Both the position numbers and the translations under genes were made by a program. Below, piece after piece: positions 1 to 9,024 of a stretch of 64,000 nucleotides of DNA (position 1 is its first letter; each line of letters opens with the position of its first letter). The stretch lies in contig CANLND010000011.1 in assembly GCA_947492585.1 (NCBI GenBank), positions 79,719 to 143,718 on the forward strand. Direction: 5' to 3'. This stretch comes from an uncultured Paracoccaceae bacterium. Lineage in GTDB: Bacteria; Pseudomonadota; Alphaproteobacteria; Rhodobacterales; Rhodobacteraceae. Below the pieces are notes generated by a model. It was not told where the DNA came from. It made no database searches and saw only the letters and a program-made list of their open reading frames with translations.

Positions 1-22
1 GGTCAAATCGGTTCTGGGACAT
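1..22 (-). CDS. Possible 5' end of a gene running off the left edge
   Basis: An ATG at position 22 on the minus strand opens a frame reading MSQNRFD before the window ends. A purine-rich stretch (GGAGGGAAAG) lies about ten bases upstream of it and could be a ribosome binding site. Seven codons are too few to identify a product. The arrangement would make 23-189 a divergent promoter region shared with the CAP-domain gene. The call rests only on the start codon and the ribosome-binding-like stretch, so it may be chance. Confidence 0.35.
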
Positions 23-189
23 GAGACGCTTTCCCTCCGCATGAATTAAAAGAGTTTTGCGCATAATATGGCTCGAAAGCCGCAGTCGCAAATCAAACCC
101 GCCGATAACCAGCATTATCCTGCCAGTCCATTTGCGCCAATGACACAGGAACGCTATGTCCGGTAGGAACAGACCCTATTTGGTGAACT

Positions 190-684
190 ATGTCGCGTCT
201 TCTTTTGATTCTTGCCCTGTCCCTGTCCACACTCGCGGCCGCCTGTACCACGGCGACCGTCACAAATTCGACTGGAGGCGGAGTATACAAAATCCGCAAC
301 GCAGACAAAGTGCAGCTTCGCATGCTGGATTCGGTCAATGCCCTGCGCGAAGCTGCCGGACGGCAACCTGTGCAATTGAATGCACTCTTGAACGCAGCCT
401 CGGCCACACATTCCCGGGATATGTCAGTGCAAAACCGCCCCTGGCATTTCGGATCTGACGGCTCGTCGCCGCTGGATCGTATCGCCCGCACCGGATACAC
501 TGGCACTCTCTTGGGGGAGGCGATTTCAGAAACCTATGAATCCGAACTACAAACACTGACGGCGTGGATGGAAGACCCCAGCACCCGGGCCGTTGTTCTG
601 GATCACAAAGCCCAGAACATGGGTTTTTCATGGTTTCAGGAGCCAAACGGAAAAATCTGGTGGACCATGGTCATGGCCATCTGA
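190..684 (+). CDS. CAP-domain (SCP/PR1-like) lipoprotein
   Basis: A 164-residue exported protein. The first 18 residues are a hydrophobic signal sequence ending in LAAAC, a lipobox with Cys19 as the likely lipidated residue. The rest looks like a compact CAP (cysteine-rich secretory/antigen 5/PR-1) domain: an N-terminal helix with ALREAAGRQPV, a HSRDM segment, a WHFGSDGSSPLDRI segment and a C-terminal WWTMVMA strand match the usual order of bacterial CAP proteins. The biochemical role of bacterial CAP proteins is mostly unknown, and cell-envelope or ligand-binding roles are suggested. It converges with the L,D-transpeptidase gene, with only 21 bases between the stops. Confidence 0.75.
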   Translation: MSRLLLILALSLSTLAAACTTATVTNSTGGGVYKIRNADKVQLRMLDSVNALREAAGRQPVQLNALLNAASATHSRDMSVQNRPWHFGSDGSSPLDRIARTGYTGTLLGEAISETYESELQTLTAWMEDPSTRAVVLDHKAQNMGFSWFQEPNGKIWWTMVMAI

Positions 685-705
685 TCCCACCAGATCAGTC
701 GTAAA

Positions 706-1233
706 TCAAGCCCGTAGAAAGATCGGAACGCCATTGGGAACCATGGCGTAAATTTCTTCCATTTCGTGATTTTTCACGGCGATACAGCCCAACGTCCAAT
801 CCCGCACACGCGCGGCGCGATCACGGTCTTTCTGACGGACTGGTTCACCGTGAATAAAGATCTCTCCGCCAGGGCTTTTACCCATAGCGCGCGCCTTGGC
901 GACGTCTTGAGCATTGGGATAAGAAATTCCAATGCTCAGGTAAAAGCTGCTGTTGGGATTGCGACGGTTGATCCGATAGGCGCCTTCGGGCGTACGCCCA
1001 TCGCCTTCGACGGCCTTATGTCCCAGCGGTGCGAACCCAAGATCCACCTTATATTTTCGCAGAACTCTATCATTGTGCATCAGGTACATTTTGCGTGCAC
1101 CTTTATTGACGACAATGGACGTCACTTTAGGTCCGCGATAGGTCTGAAACTTGCCAGTTTCAGGCGCGGGGCTACACCCTGCTACCGTCAGGCTGGCGGC
1201 GGCGGCGGCCAAGCCAAATGTGCGTCTATCCAT
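706..1233 (-). CDS. L,D-transpeptidase (YkuD family) lipoprotein
   Basis: A 175-residue periplasmic enzyme of the YkuD fold, expected to cross-link peptidoglycan stem peptides through a catalytic cysteine or to attach proteins to them. I chose the ATG at 1233, because it is followed by MDRRTFGLAAAAASLTVAGC, a signal peptide with a Tat-like RR and a lipobox (Cys20). A longer reading would run into the upstream channel gene. The catalytic region is IFIHG, then DWTLGCIAVKN near the C-terminus, corresponding to the H...[S/T]xGC motif of the family. It lies 58 bases downstream of the sodium channel gene on the same strand. Confidence 0.85.
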   Translation of the reverse strand: MDRRTFGLAAAAASLTVAGCSPAPETGKFQTYRGPKVTSIVVNKGARKMYLMHNDRVLRKYKVDLGFAPLGHKAVEGDGRTPEGAYRINRRNPNSSFYLSIGISYPNAQDVAKARAMGKSPGGEIFIHGEPVRQKDRDRAARVRDWTLGCIAVKNHEMEEIYAMVPNGVPIFLRA

Positions 1234-1291
1234 TCCAGGTTCTTTCTGCTGCCTCAATTCGCCCTTAACGGGTTTTTGCTCCCAACCCAAA

Positions 1292-2068
1292 TCACGACTT
1301 TGTATTGGCGTCCAATAGTTTTTCAATGCGCTCCAAACGGGCCTGCACGTCTTCGCGGTACGCATCTGTCTGTTCCAACTCTTCGGCACCATGCGCGTCT
1401 TGCATCGAATTGACGATCAAGCCCACCAACAAGTTCACAACCGCAAAGGTTGTCACCATGATAAACGGAACAAAGAAAGCCCATGCAAAGGGGAAAACTT
1501 CCATCACCGGGCGTACAATCCCCATCGACCAGCTTTCTAGCGTCATGACCTGAAACAAGGTATAACCAGACTGGCCCAGGGTGCCGAACCACTGTGGGAA
1601 GCTTGCTGCAAACAGTTTTGTGGCAATCACCGCGCCAATGTAAAAGATGATTGCCATCAACAGAAACACCGAGCCCATGCCCGGCAAAGCGGTCACAAAG
1701 CCTTCGACCACCCGGCGCAGGCTTGGCGCGACCGAAATCACCCGCAACACCCGCAAAATCCGCATCGCCCGCAGAACTGAAATTGCCTCGGATCCCGGCA
1801 AAAGGGCCAATGTGACGATGACAAAATCAAACACAGACCAGCCGTCACGGAAAAAGGCCAGCCGACGAACAGACAGCTTGGCAATGATCTCGGCCACGAA
1901 AATCGATAGGCAGAGCTTGTCGATCAGATGGATCAAGCTCGCGAACCGCGCCATCACAGATTGCGAGGTTTCAAGCCCCAGCGTGATCGCGTTGACCACG
2001 ATGACAAAAATCACAAATCGGCCAAAACCATCACTGTTCAAAAGGTTAGACAGGCGAGTAAGGGGCAT
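1292..2068 (-). CDS. Bacterial voltage-gated sodium channel (NaChBac/NavAb family)
   Basis: A 258-residue single-domain six-helix cation channel that would form a homotetramer in the inner membrane. S4 carries arginines every third residue (R100, R103, R106, R109 in LRAMRILRVLRV). The pore helix is followed at 176-182 by TLESWSM, identical to the selectivity filter of the crystallised NavAb channel and close to that of NaChBac, so sodium selectivity is likely. After S6 a charged tail (about 225-255) looks like the coiled coil that stabilises BacNav tetramers. Such channels occur in marine and alkaliphilic bacteria and are linked to motility, pH or osmotic responses. The minus-strand neighbours do not suggest a pathway. 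Confidence 0.93.
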   Translation of the reverse strand: MPLTRLSNLLNSDGFGRFVIFVIVVNAITLGLETSQSVMARFASLIHLIDKLCLSIFVAEIIAKLSVRRLAFFRDGWSVFDFVIVTLALLPGSEAISVLRAMRILRVLRVISVAPSLRRVVEGFVTALPGMGSVFLLMAIIFYIGAVIATKLFAASFPQWFGTLGQSGYTLFQVMTLESWSMGIVRPVMEVFPFAWAFFVPFIMVTTFAVVNLLVGLIVNSMQDAHGAEELEQTDAYREDVQARLERIEKLLDANTKS

Positions 2069-2083
2069 GAAACGCTCCGAAAT

Positions 2084-3331
2084 TTAGGAATCGAGTGAAA
2101 ACGATGCGGCAAGTTCCGCGTGCGAGGACCAGCGGAACTGATCCACCACCTGCACCCAGTTCAGGCTGTACCCAGCATCCACCAAGATCCGGGCATCGCG
2201 GGCAAAGCTGACCGGGTTACACGAGACATAAGCAATCACTTTGGTTTTGGCTTTGGCCAGCTCTTTCACTTGCGCTTCAGCACCGGCTCGCGGTGGATCA
2301 ATCACAACCGCCTCATAAAATGCCCCAAAGGGGTTCAGTTCATCCGGTAGGATCGGGCGGCGGAACAGATCGCGGGTTTCCGATGTCACCTTGCGCAGAC
2401 CCTGCGCCTTGCGCCAGCCCGCATCCAATGCGGCGATCATCTCACGTTCACCTTCCACCGCGTGAACCTCTGCGGTTTCGGCCAGTGGCAAGGCAAAGGT
2501 GCCGCAGCCTGCAAACAGATCCATAATGCGTTTCGCGCCTTTGGTGATCTCTTTGACTGCATCTAGCAGGGCAGCTTCGCCGTCGCGTGTCGCCTGTAGG
2601 AAAGAACCCGCAGGTGGGCACACCAAAGCTGCGCCAAAACGTTGCAGCGGTGCTTGTTCCATCCCAATCAGCTCATCGTCCCATACCAGACGCGCGAGTT
2701 TGAAGCGATCCATCAGTTGTGCCAGTTCCATGCGCAGCGGGCCATCGAGCGGCTTGCCATGCTTGACCAAGACATCCAAGCCCACTTCAGAGGTCGTCAC
2801 AGTTACCGCCAGCGGGGTTTTACGACTGGCGCCAATGGTGGCCAATGCTTCGGCCATTGGGATCGCGGCGATCAGTCTGGGGTCCAGCAATGTGCACTCG
2901 GGAATTTCAGTGATCACCCCAGACGCGCGACCGTGAAAGCCAACCGTTGCGCCCTTTTTTGTGCGTCGTGCGGCAAAGGTCGCACGGCGGCGCGATTGGC
3001 CCGGTGACGTGTGGATAGGGCGAAACTCTGTTTCCAGCCCTTGCGCGATCAAGGCCTGCTGTACAAACCCCTGCTTCCAATCTGCAACAAACCCGTCAGC
3101 GGCATGTTGTAACTGGCACCCGCCACACGCCTTGTAGTGTCGGCACCGCGCTTGCACCCGGTGCTCACTGGGGGTTTCAATGCGGATCTCGGTCAGGGCC
3201 TGGCCCTCGACCACGCCGCTAATCGTCTCACCCGGAAGAGTGCGAGGGGCAAACAATGGTCCGTCGGCGATACCGTCACCCTGATGGCCCAGGCGATTGA
3301 TCGTAGCTGTGTGTCTGGCTGCATGTGTCAT
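2084..3331 (-). CDS. 23S rRNA/tRNA m5U methyltransferase, RlmD/TrmA family
   Basis: About 415 residues, a class I SAM-dependent RNA methyltransferase making 5-methyluridine. A TRAM-like N-terminal region is followed by CRHYKACGGCQLQHA, with the cysteine spacing of the 4Fe-4S site found in RlmD-type enzymes. The SAM-binding loop is MDLFAGCGTFALPLA, the next motif is VIDPPRAGAE, and the catalytic cysteine lies in VAYVSCNPVSFARDA. I chose the ATG at 3331, since the longer reading needs a TTG start. RlmD, RlmC and TrmA are hard to separate without alignment, so no symbol is given. The gene sits 39 bases downstream of the ABC exporter pair on the same strand. Confidence 0.87.
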   Translation of the reverse strand: MTHAARHTATINRLGHQGDGIADGPLFAPRTLPGETISGVVEGQALTEIRIETPSEHRVQARCRHYKACGGCQLQHAADGFVADWKQGFVQQALIAQGLETEFRPIHTSPGQSRRRATFAARRTKKGATVGFHGRASGVITEIPECTLLDPRLIAAIPMAEALATIGASRKTPLAVTVTTSEVGLDVLVKHGKPLDGPLRMELAQLMDRFKLARLVWDDELIGMEQAPLQRFGAALVCPPAGSFLQATRDGEAALLDAVKEITKGAKRIMDLFAGCGTFALPLAETAEVHAVEGEREMIAALDAGWRKAQGLRKVTSETRDLFRRPILPDELNPFGAFYEAVVIDPPRAGAEAQVKELAKAKTKVIAYVSCNPVSFARDARILVDAGYSLNWVQVVDQFRWSSHAELAASFSLDS

Positions 3332-3370
3332 GGCGACCTGATAGCTGAGCCCCGCCCAGCGCAAAAGACC

Positions 3371-5215
3371 TTATTCTGCGGCTTTGCTTTGTGCATCGGT
3401 CTGGATGAACCCTCCGGACTGGCGCGCCCAGAACTGCGCATAGCGTCCATTCAGTGCCAACAGCTCGGCATGGCTGCCATTTTCCACGATCTGTCCCTGA
3501 TCCATCACAACGATCCGATCCATCTCGCTGAGTGTGGACAGACGGTGCGCAATGGCCAGAACAGTTTTGCCCTCCATCACGCGTGTCAGCGCGGATTGGA
3601 TTGCCGCCTCTACTTCAGAATCCAAAGCCGAGGTCGCTTCATCCAGAACCAGAATAGGTGCGTCTTTCAAAATGGCACGGGCCAGAGCAATCCGCTGGCG
3701 CTGGCCACCCGATAATTTCACCCCACGCTCACCCAAATGGGCATCATACCCTTTCCGGCCCTGCCCGTCCTGTAGATCCGGAATAAAGCTGTGTGCTTCC
3801 GCCTGTTCCGCGGCCCGGATCATCGCAGCCTCATCTGCATCGGGTTTGCCATATAGGATGTTGTCACGCGCTGAGCGATTGAACATCGCCGTTTCCTGGG
3901 TGACCATACCAATTTGATGGCGCAAGCTGTCCTGCGTCGTGCCAGCGATGTCCTGCCCATCAATCAAAACTCTGCCCTTTTCGGCATCATAAAGCCGAAG
4001 CAAGAGCGAAACCAAAGTGGATTTACCGGCCCCCGAGGCCCCGACAATACCCAGCTTTTCGCCCGGTTTGATGGTTAGGGACACATCGCGAACTCCCCCC
4101 ACATCGCGACCATAAGCAAAGCCAACGTTGTCGAACTGAATTTCCCCCTGCGGCACCAGAAGCGCCCTCGCCTCAGGTTGATCCTCAACCCGGTTGCGCA
4201 TTGCCAGTGTTTTCATACCGTTCTCGATTTCACCCACGTTGGTGTAAATCGCCATCAGGGTGAAACTGACCCAGCCCGTCATCTGGGCAATCCGAATAGA
4301 CACCGCGCCAGCAGCCACGATATTGCCCTCGCTCGCCTGCCCCTGTTGCCATAACAACAAGGTCGCGCCGATCAGCATCACCGGCAGCAGACCTGCCAGT
4401 GCCATCAGGCAAAATCGAAAGCTGGCCGAGAGATACCCAAAGTGCAGCGCCTTGTCGCGAAACACCACCATCGCATCCTGCGCGGCGCGCTCTTCATGGG
4501 CAGAATGAGCAAAGAGTTTCACGGTTTTGATATTGGTGATTGAATCCACCACCTGCCCCGAAATATTTGCCCGTGCCCCGGCCCGCGCCGCAGAACGTTT
4601 GCGGATTTTGGGAATGAAAAAGCGGATCAGGGCAAAATACCCGACCAACCAGATCACAAACAAAAACGTAATCCGCACATCCACCGCGCCCAGCAAGATC
4701 ATCGCCCCGACCAATGATGCCAAGGCAAAGGCGACCACATTAATGACCTCGGTCGCGACGCTGGCGACGGCGTTGGCGGTTTGCATTTGTTTCTGGGCAA
4801 TGCGGCCCGCAAAATCGTCGTCGAAATAGCTAACCGATTGGCCAAGCGTCCAACGGTTCAAACGGGATTGCACCAATGGGCCAATGTTTGGCCCGACGAT
4901 AATAGCGTTTGAAGCGGCCGACAGGCCAAACAGGATTGGTCGGATCACCAAAAAGAAGCCCAGCGCACCCAGCATCAAACCCAGATTGCGCCCGGCAAAG
5001 ATTTCATCTGGTCCGCTGCTGATCGCCGTATCTAAGACCATGCCAAGGATATAGGCCGTGCCTGCCTCCATCCCGCCCGCCAAGGCAGAAAACAGCGCTG
5101 CCAAAACCATCATCGGCCAGGCCCCGGACAGGCACCACCCCATAAACGCCCCCAAGGTTTGCGGTGGCGCCCCATTGGCGGGTTTGAAGGAATCGATCAG
5201 GTGTCCCAGCTTCAT
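3371..5215 (-). CDS. ABC exporter half-transporter (second gene of pair)
   Basis: A 614-residue fusion of a six-helix exporter membrane domain with a nucleotide-binding domain. Visible ATPase motifs are Walker A GASGAGKST, the signature LSGGQRQRIALARA, Walker B ILVLDEATSALD and the switch-histidine region IAHRLSTL. Its start overlaps the stop of the upstream gene by four bases (ATGA), and the two proteins are similar throughout, so they probably form a heterodimer. Substrate cannot be told from the sequence: lipid or drug efflux are both compatible with the family. Confidence 0.9.
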   Translation of the reverse strand: MKLGHLIDSFKPANGAPPQTLGAFMGWCLSGAWPMMVLAALFSALAGGMEAGTAYILGMVLDTAISSGPDEIFAGRNLGLMLGALGFFLVIRPILFGLSAASNAIIVGPNIGPLVQSRLNRWTLGQSVSYFDDDFAGRIAQKQMQTANAVASVATEVINVVAFALASLVGAMILLGAVDVRITFLFVIWLVGYFALIRFFIPKIRKRSAARAGARANISGQVVDSITNIKTVKLFAHSAHEERAAQDAMVVFRDKALHFGYLSASFRFCLMALAGLLPVMLIGATLLLWQQGQASEGNIVAAGAVSIRIAQMTGWVSFTLMAIYTNVGEIENGMKTLAMRNRVEDQPEARALLVPQGEIQFDNVGFAYGRDVGGVRDVSLTIKPGEKLGIVGASGAGKSTLVSLLLRLYDAEKGRVLIDGQDIAGTTQDSLRHQIGMVTQETAMFNRSARDNILYGKPDADEAAMIRAAEQAEAHSFIPDLQDGQGRKGYDAHLGERGVKLSGGQRQRIALARAILKDAPILVLDEATSALDSEVEAAIQSALTRVMEGKTVLAIAHRLSTLSEMDRIVVMDQGQIVENGSHAELLALNGRYAQFWARQSGGFIQTDAQSKAAE

Positions 5216-7050
5216 TCGGCAGCCTCAACGTTTAAAAAGCCGCCAGATTGACGGGCCCAGAACTGTGCATATAAGCCTTCTTTTTGCAAAAGCGCATCAT
5301 GAGTGCCCTCTTCGACAATTTTTCCCTGATCCAGCACCAAAATGCGGTCCATTTGCGCAATGGTGGACAACCGGTGGGCAATCGCGATCACGGTTTTTCC
5401 TGCCATCATGTCATATAGGGTCCGTTGAATGGCGGCTTCGACCTCGGAATCCAGCGCCGAGGTCGCCTCATCCAGCACCAGAATGGGCGCGTCCTTCAAA
5501 ATCACCCGCGCCAGCGCCACCCGCTGACGTTGCCCGCCCGAGAGTTTGACACCGCGTTCACCAACGTGGGCGTCATAGCCTTTGCGCCCTTCGGGGTCTT
5601 CGAGATCCAATATAAAGTCATGCGCCTCAGCCTGTTTTGCAGCCATAACCATTTCGGCTGTGGTCGCCTCAGGACGGCCGTACAAGATGTTGTCGCGCAC
5701 CGAACGGTGCAGCAAAGAACTGTCTTGTTGCACCATCCCGATGTGACTGCGCAATGACCCTTGGGTGACGTCGCGAATGTCCTGCCCATCAATCCTGATG
5801 GCGCCCCCTTCGGCCTCGTAAAACCGCAGTAAGAGCTTAACCAAGGTCGATTTTCCCGCGCCAGAACGGCCGATCAAACCAATCTTTTCACCCGGTTTAA
5901 TGGTCAGCGAGATCGCATCCAGCCCGCCGTGCCCGCGGCCATAATGATGGCTGACGCTCTCCAGCGCGATTTCGCCCTTTTGCAGGCACAGCGGCGTGGC
6001 AGTTACACGGTCCACCAAATCAATTGGCTGGGCGATGGTCTCCATTCCCTCTGCCACCACACCAAGTTGGCGGAAAAAGGTGGTCAGCGCCCACATGATC
6101 CAGCCCGTCATCGCATTCAGGCGCAGGGTCAGTGCAGTTGCTGCTGCGACGACCCCTGTAGAAGCCAAGCCCTGCATCCATAAGGCAATGCCCCAGCCCA
6201 CCACGCCGACAATCAGCAACCCGTTCAAAGCAACCAAAGCCGCATCCATGATGGTATAGAGCCGCATTTCTGCTTGGAATGTTCTGCGCGTTTTCTCAAT
6301 CGCGTCTTTGGCGTAATCCAGTTCCGTATCATGATGGGCGAACATTTTGACCGAGTGAATATTGGCATAACTGTCGACCACACGCCCGGTCACGGTTGAG
6401 CGCGCATCGGATGACGCCTGCGACGTCGGTCCCACGCGTTTGACGGTCCAGCGCACCAGCACCGCATAGAGCACAAACCAGATCGCCAGCGGTATCATCA
6501 GACGCAAATCCGCAACCCACAACAAAACAGCCGCGCCAATCAAATAGGCCAAGGCAAAGGCAATTGCGTCAAAGACCTGAAACACCACCTCACCCGCAGC
6601 CGGAGGCGTTTGCATAATGCGGTTGGCGATACGGCCGGCGAAATCGTTTTCAAACCAACCTACAGATTGGCGCAAGACGTGTTTATGCGCGCGCCAACGG
6701 ATCAAAGTGCCAAAGTTGGGCAAGATCGAGTTGTTCAGCAAAAGAACATCCGCCAGCTGCACCACTGGGCGGATCAGCACGATAAACAGCGCCAGCAGGA
6801 TCAGTTCGGTTCCATAAGTTTGCCAAACCTGCGCGGGATCACCGCTCAGAATATCAACCACGCGCCCCATATAGTAGATCAGTCCGATCTCAATTGCAGC
6901 GACGAGCACTGACATAATCGCAGCCGCAACAAAGACCTTTTTGAAAGGTTCAGAATACCCAAGCAGAAACGGCCACAGCCGCGTGGGCGGTGTGTTCTCT
7001 TCTGGATATGGCGCGTATGGGTCGATGAGGTTTTCGAAGAAACGAAACAT
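5212..7050 (-). CDS. ABC exporter half-transporter (first gene of pair)
   Basis: A 612-residue membrane domain plus ATPase, clearly a duplicate of the neighbouring gene: both end in FWARQSGGF-type tails and share ILVLDEATSALDSEVEAAIQ. Walker A is GRSGAGKST, the signature is LSGGQRQRVALARV, and the H-loop is IAHRLSTI. Catalytic glutamates follow both Walker B motifs, so no degenerate nucleotide site is evident in either partner. It is the first gene of a short minus-strand operon with its partner, possibly continuing into the RNA methyltransferase. The 150 bases upstream of its ATG hold the likely promoter, which I could not define. Confidence 0.9.
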   Translation of the reverse strand: MFRFFENLIDPYAPYPEENTPPTRLWPFLLGYSEPFKKVFVAAAIMSVLVAAIEIGLIYYMGRVVDILSGDPAQVWQTYGTELILLALFIVLIRPVVQLADVLLLNNSILPNFGTLIRWRAHKHVLRQSVGWFENDFAGRIANRIMQTPPAAGEVVFQVFDAIAFALAYLIGAAVLLWVADLRLMIPLAIWFVLYAVLVRWTVKRVGPTSQASSDARSTVTGRVVDSYANIHSVKMFAHHDTELDYAKDAIEKTRRTFQAEMRLYTIMDAALVALNGLLIVGVVGWGIALWMQGLASTGVVAAATALTLRLNAMTGWIMWALTTFFRQLGVVAEGMETIAQPIDLVDRVTATPLCLQKGEIALESVSHHYGRGHGGLDAISLTIKPGEKIGLIGRSGAGKSTLVKLLLRFYEAEGGAIRIDGQDIRDVTQGSLRSHIGMVQQDSSLLHRSVRDNILYGRPEATTAEMVMAAKQAEAHDFILDLEDPEGRKGYDAHVGERGVKLSGGQRQRVALARVILKDAPILVLDEATSALDSEVEAAIQRTLYDMMAGKTVIAIAHRLSTIAQMDRILVLDQGKIVEEGTHDALLQKEGLYAQFWARQSGGFLNVEAAE

Positions 7051-7205
7051 GAAAATGCTCCAGAAATTGAGCGGGAAAGAACAAGCAAATGCGGACTGCG
7101 GTCGCCGTGGACCCCAGACATCCGGGCAGGGTCTCAGACGTTAGTGAAACCAAATCCCGTGATACATGCGCTGTCCTCCATCATGTGGCTGCGGAGAGAA
7201 CATAC

Positions 7206-7245
7206 AAAAATTGGCCCGCTCTGTCACCTATCGCGCAGGCGGGCC
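7206..7245 (-). terminator. Rho-independent terminator of cca
   Basis: Read on the minus strand, GGCCCGC pairs with GCGGGCC (7239-7245 with 7213-7219) across an 18-base loop and is followed at once by AATTTTTG. It lies 17 bases past the cca stop codon, as expected for a terminator of that operon. Confidence 0.65.
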
Positions 7246-7261
7246 TGCCAACAACGTTTCG

Positions 7262-8425
7262 TCAAATCTGACCAGACAGCAGCGCACCGCGCGTCAGGGT
7301 AAAGCCACTGTTGATCCAGGCTGTCTTGAGTCTGCGCAACTCTGCCCCCAGCGCGGGTCCGTGAAAGGTGGCGACCAAATCCTTGGCTGAAATAGGCAGA
7401 ACTGCGGCCGCCCCCCGGTCAATGTCTTCCTCATGGCCGTCCGGCACGGGCTGTTCGAGCAGAGCGCTACGCAACAAAATCGCATCACGGGCTTCATCCA
7501 CACCCAAGCAATATCCAAGCTCAGCCGCGCCCTGACCGTCACTCGCTCCGGAACGCAGGCGGCCTAACTGGCCCGCTTGTGCTTTGCTTAGTCGCAATGG
7601 ATTGGCGAGCTCGGCCCCGCCCAGCGCTGCCAGACGACGTAGGGGATTTGGTGAGACGTCCTGATCAAAATGGCACAACAAAGCCAAGGCACGGTCGTCC
7701 ACTCCGGGCAATATGGCCGATAAAACACCAGTCTGACGCATCGCCGCCACTGCCGGCGCTGGATCCCGTGCCGCCAGGAGTTTCAGCAGCTCTGCGCCTA
7801 CCCGTTCCCGCGACAGCGCGGTAAGCCCATCCAGATTGCAGGCAATGGCATCCAAAGCATCAGGGTCAAACCCAGCCTCGGCATCCCCATACCACGCATG
7901 AAAACGGAAAAATCGCAGGATGCGCAAATAGTCTTCGCGAATACGGTTGGCGCCCGTCCCAATGAACCGCACGCGCCGCGCCTGTAGATCGCTTAGTCCC
8001 CCCAGTGGATCCAGAACCTTCCCCGTCATATCGACATACAATGCGTTCATCGTAAAATCACGCCGCCGTGCGTCTTCGGTGATATCGGTGGCAAACGCCA
8101 CCGTTGCCCGCCGTCCGTCGGTTGCGACATCTTTGCGAAATGTCGTGACTTCGTAGGGAATACCATCAGCCACCAACGTTACCGTTCCGTGATCTATCCC
8201 GGTGGGGATTGTCTTGATCCCAGCGGCCTTGGCCAGTGCGATCACGGTTTCTGGCGTTGCATCGGTGGAAATATCAAAATCGTTAATCGGCTCATGCATC
8301 AGAGCATTGCGCACGCAGCCCCCGACAAAATACGCCTCTGCACCGTTCGCCGTTAGCGCGGCGCAAACCCGTTGGGAGGACGCCGCATGCAACCACGGCT
8401 GATCAATCTGAAGGTCGTGTGTCAT
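7262..8425 (-). CDS. cca: CCA tRNA nucleotidyltransferase
   Basis: A 387-residue class II nucleotidyltransferase that adds or repairs the 3' CCA end of tRNAs. The head domain has YFVGGCVRN and, about a dozen residues on, DFDIST, the two catalytic carboxylates. RRDFTMNALY and EDYLRILRFFRFHAWYG are the conserved template-forming helices of the class II family. The length fits the family form without an HD domain. The start overlaps the end of the NUDIX gene by 23 bases, and hslO lies further upstream, so all three appear co-transcribed. The alternative name poly(A) polymerase family is less likely at this length. Confidence 0.92.
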   Translation of the reverse strand: MTHDLQIDQPWLHAASSQRVCAALTANGAEAYFVGGCVRNALMHEPINDFDISTDATPETVIALAKAAGIKTIPTGIDHGTVTLVADGIPYEVTTFRKDVATDGRRATVAFATDITEDARRRDFTMNALYVDMTGKVLDPLGGLSDLQARRVRFIGTGANRIREDYLRILRFFRFHAWYGDAEAGFDPDALDAIACNLDGLTALSRERVGAELLKLLAARDPAPAVAAMRQTGVLSAILPGVDDRALALLCHFDQDVSPNPLRRLAALGGAELANPLRLSKAQAGQLGRLRSGASDGQGAAELGYCLGVDEARDAILLRSALLEQPVPDGHEEDIDRGAAAVLPISAKDLVATFHGPALGAELRRLKTAWINSGFTLTRGALLSGQI

Positions 8426-9023
8426 GGCTCATCCGCTCTGCCAGCCCGCGCAGCATCCGCGCGGTCGCACCCCAAATATAATATGGGCCATAAGGCACCG
8501 TATAGTAGTTTCGCCGCTGCCCACGCCAGCGACGCCCTTCGATACGAAAATTCCGCAGGTTCAAGAGATGTGACAACGGCACCGCAAACACCTCCTCTAC
8601 TTCACCCGGTTCAGGGTTCAGATGAAACTCTTGTCGCACCAATGCCACCACGGGAGTAACAGTAAAACCAGTAACGGTTTCATGGGGTGGCAAAGTGCCC
8701 AGAACAGAGACATTTGCAAGCGGTAGACCAATCTCTTCCCAGGCTTCGCGCAGCGCGGCCTCAGTTGGCCCGGTGTCCCCCTGATCCACCTTTCCTCCGG
8801 GAAAGGCGATCTGACCAGGGTGGTGTTTCAGGGCCGAAGATCGCTTGGTCAGGATCACAGATGGCCCCTCTGCTCCCGCTTGGATTGGGATCAGCACCCC
8901 AGCAGGCCGCAATTTGCGCCCGACGGGGAGCGTCAAACCCGGGTGCAGATCAAAATCGGACGACGACCCGTCACCGGATCGCCCCAACGCCGCTACAAGC
9001 TGCTGAGTCAGCTCGGGGCCCAT
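8403..9023 (-). CDS. NUDIX hydrolase, probable CoA pyrophosphatase
   Basis: About 206 residues. The segment LTKRSSALKHHPGQIAFPGG is the diagnostic upstream motif of the NudL/YeaB coenzyme A pyrophosphatase subfamily, and it runs straight into the NUDIX box GKVDQGDTGPTEAALREAWE with EIG following. The expected reaction is cleavage of CoA and derivatives to 4'-phosphopantetheine and 3',5'-ADP. The ATG at 9023 is chosen because only one base separates it from the hslO stop, and the longer reading needs TTG. It sits between hslO and cca in one apparent operon. Confidence 0.87.
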   Translation of the reverse strand: MGPELTQQLVAALGRSGDGSSSDFDLHPGLTLPVGRKLRPAGVLIPIQAGAEGPSVILTKRSSALKHHPGQIAFPGGKVDQGDTGPTEAALREAWEEIGLPLANVSVLGTLPPHETVTGFTVTPVVALVRQEFHLNPEPGEVEEVFAVPLSHLLNLRNFRIEGRRWRGQRRNYYTVPYGPYYIWGATARMLRGLAERMSHDTRPSD

Positions 9024-9024
9024 G

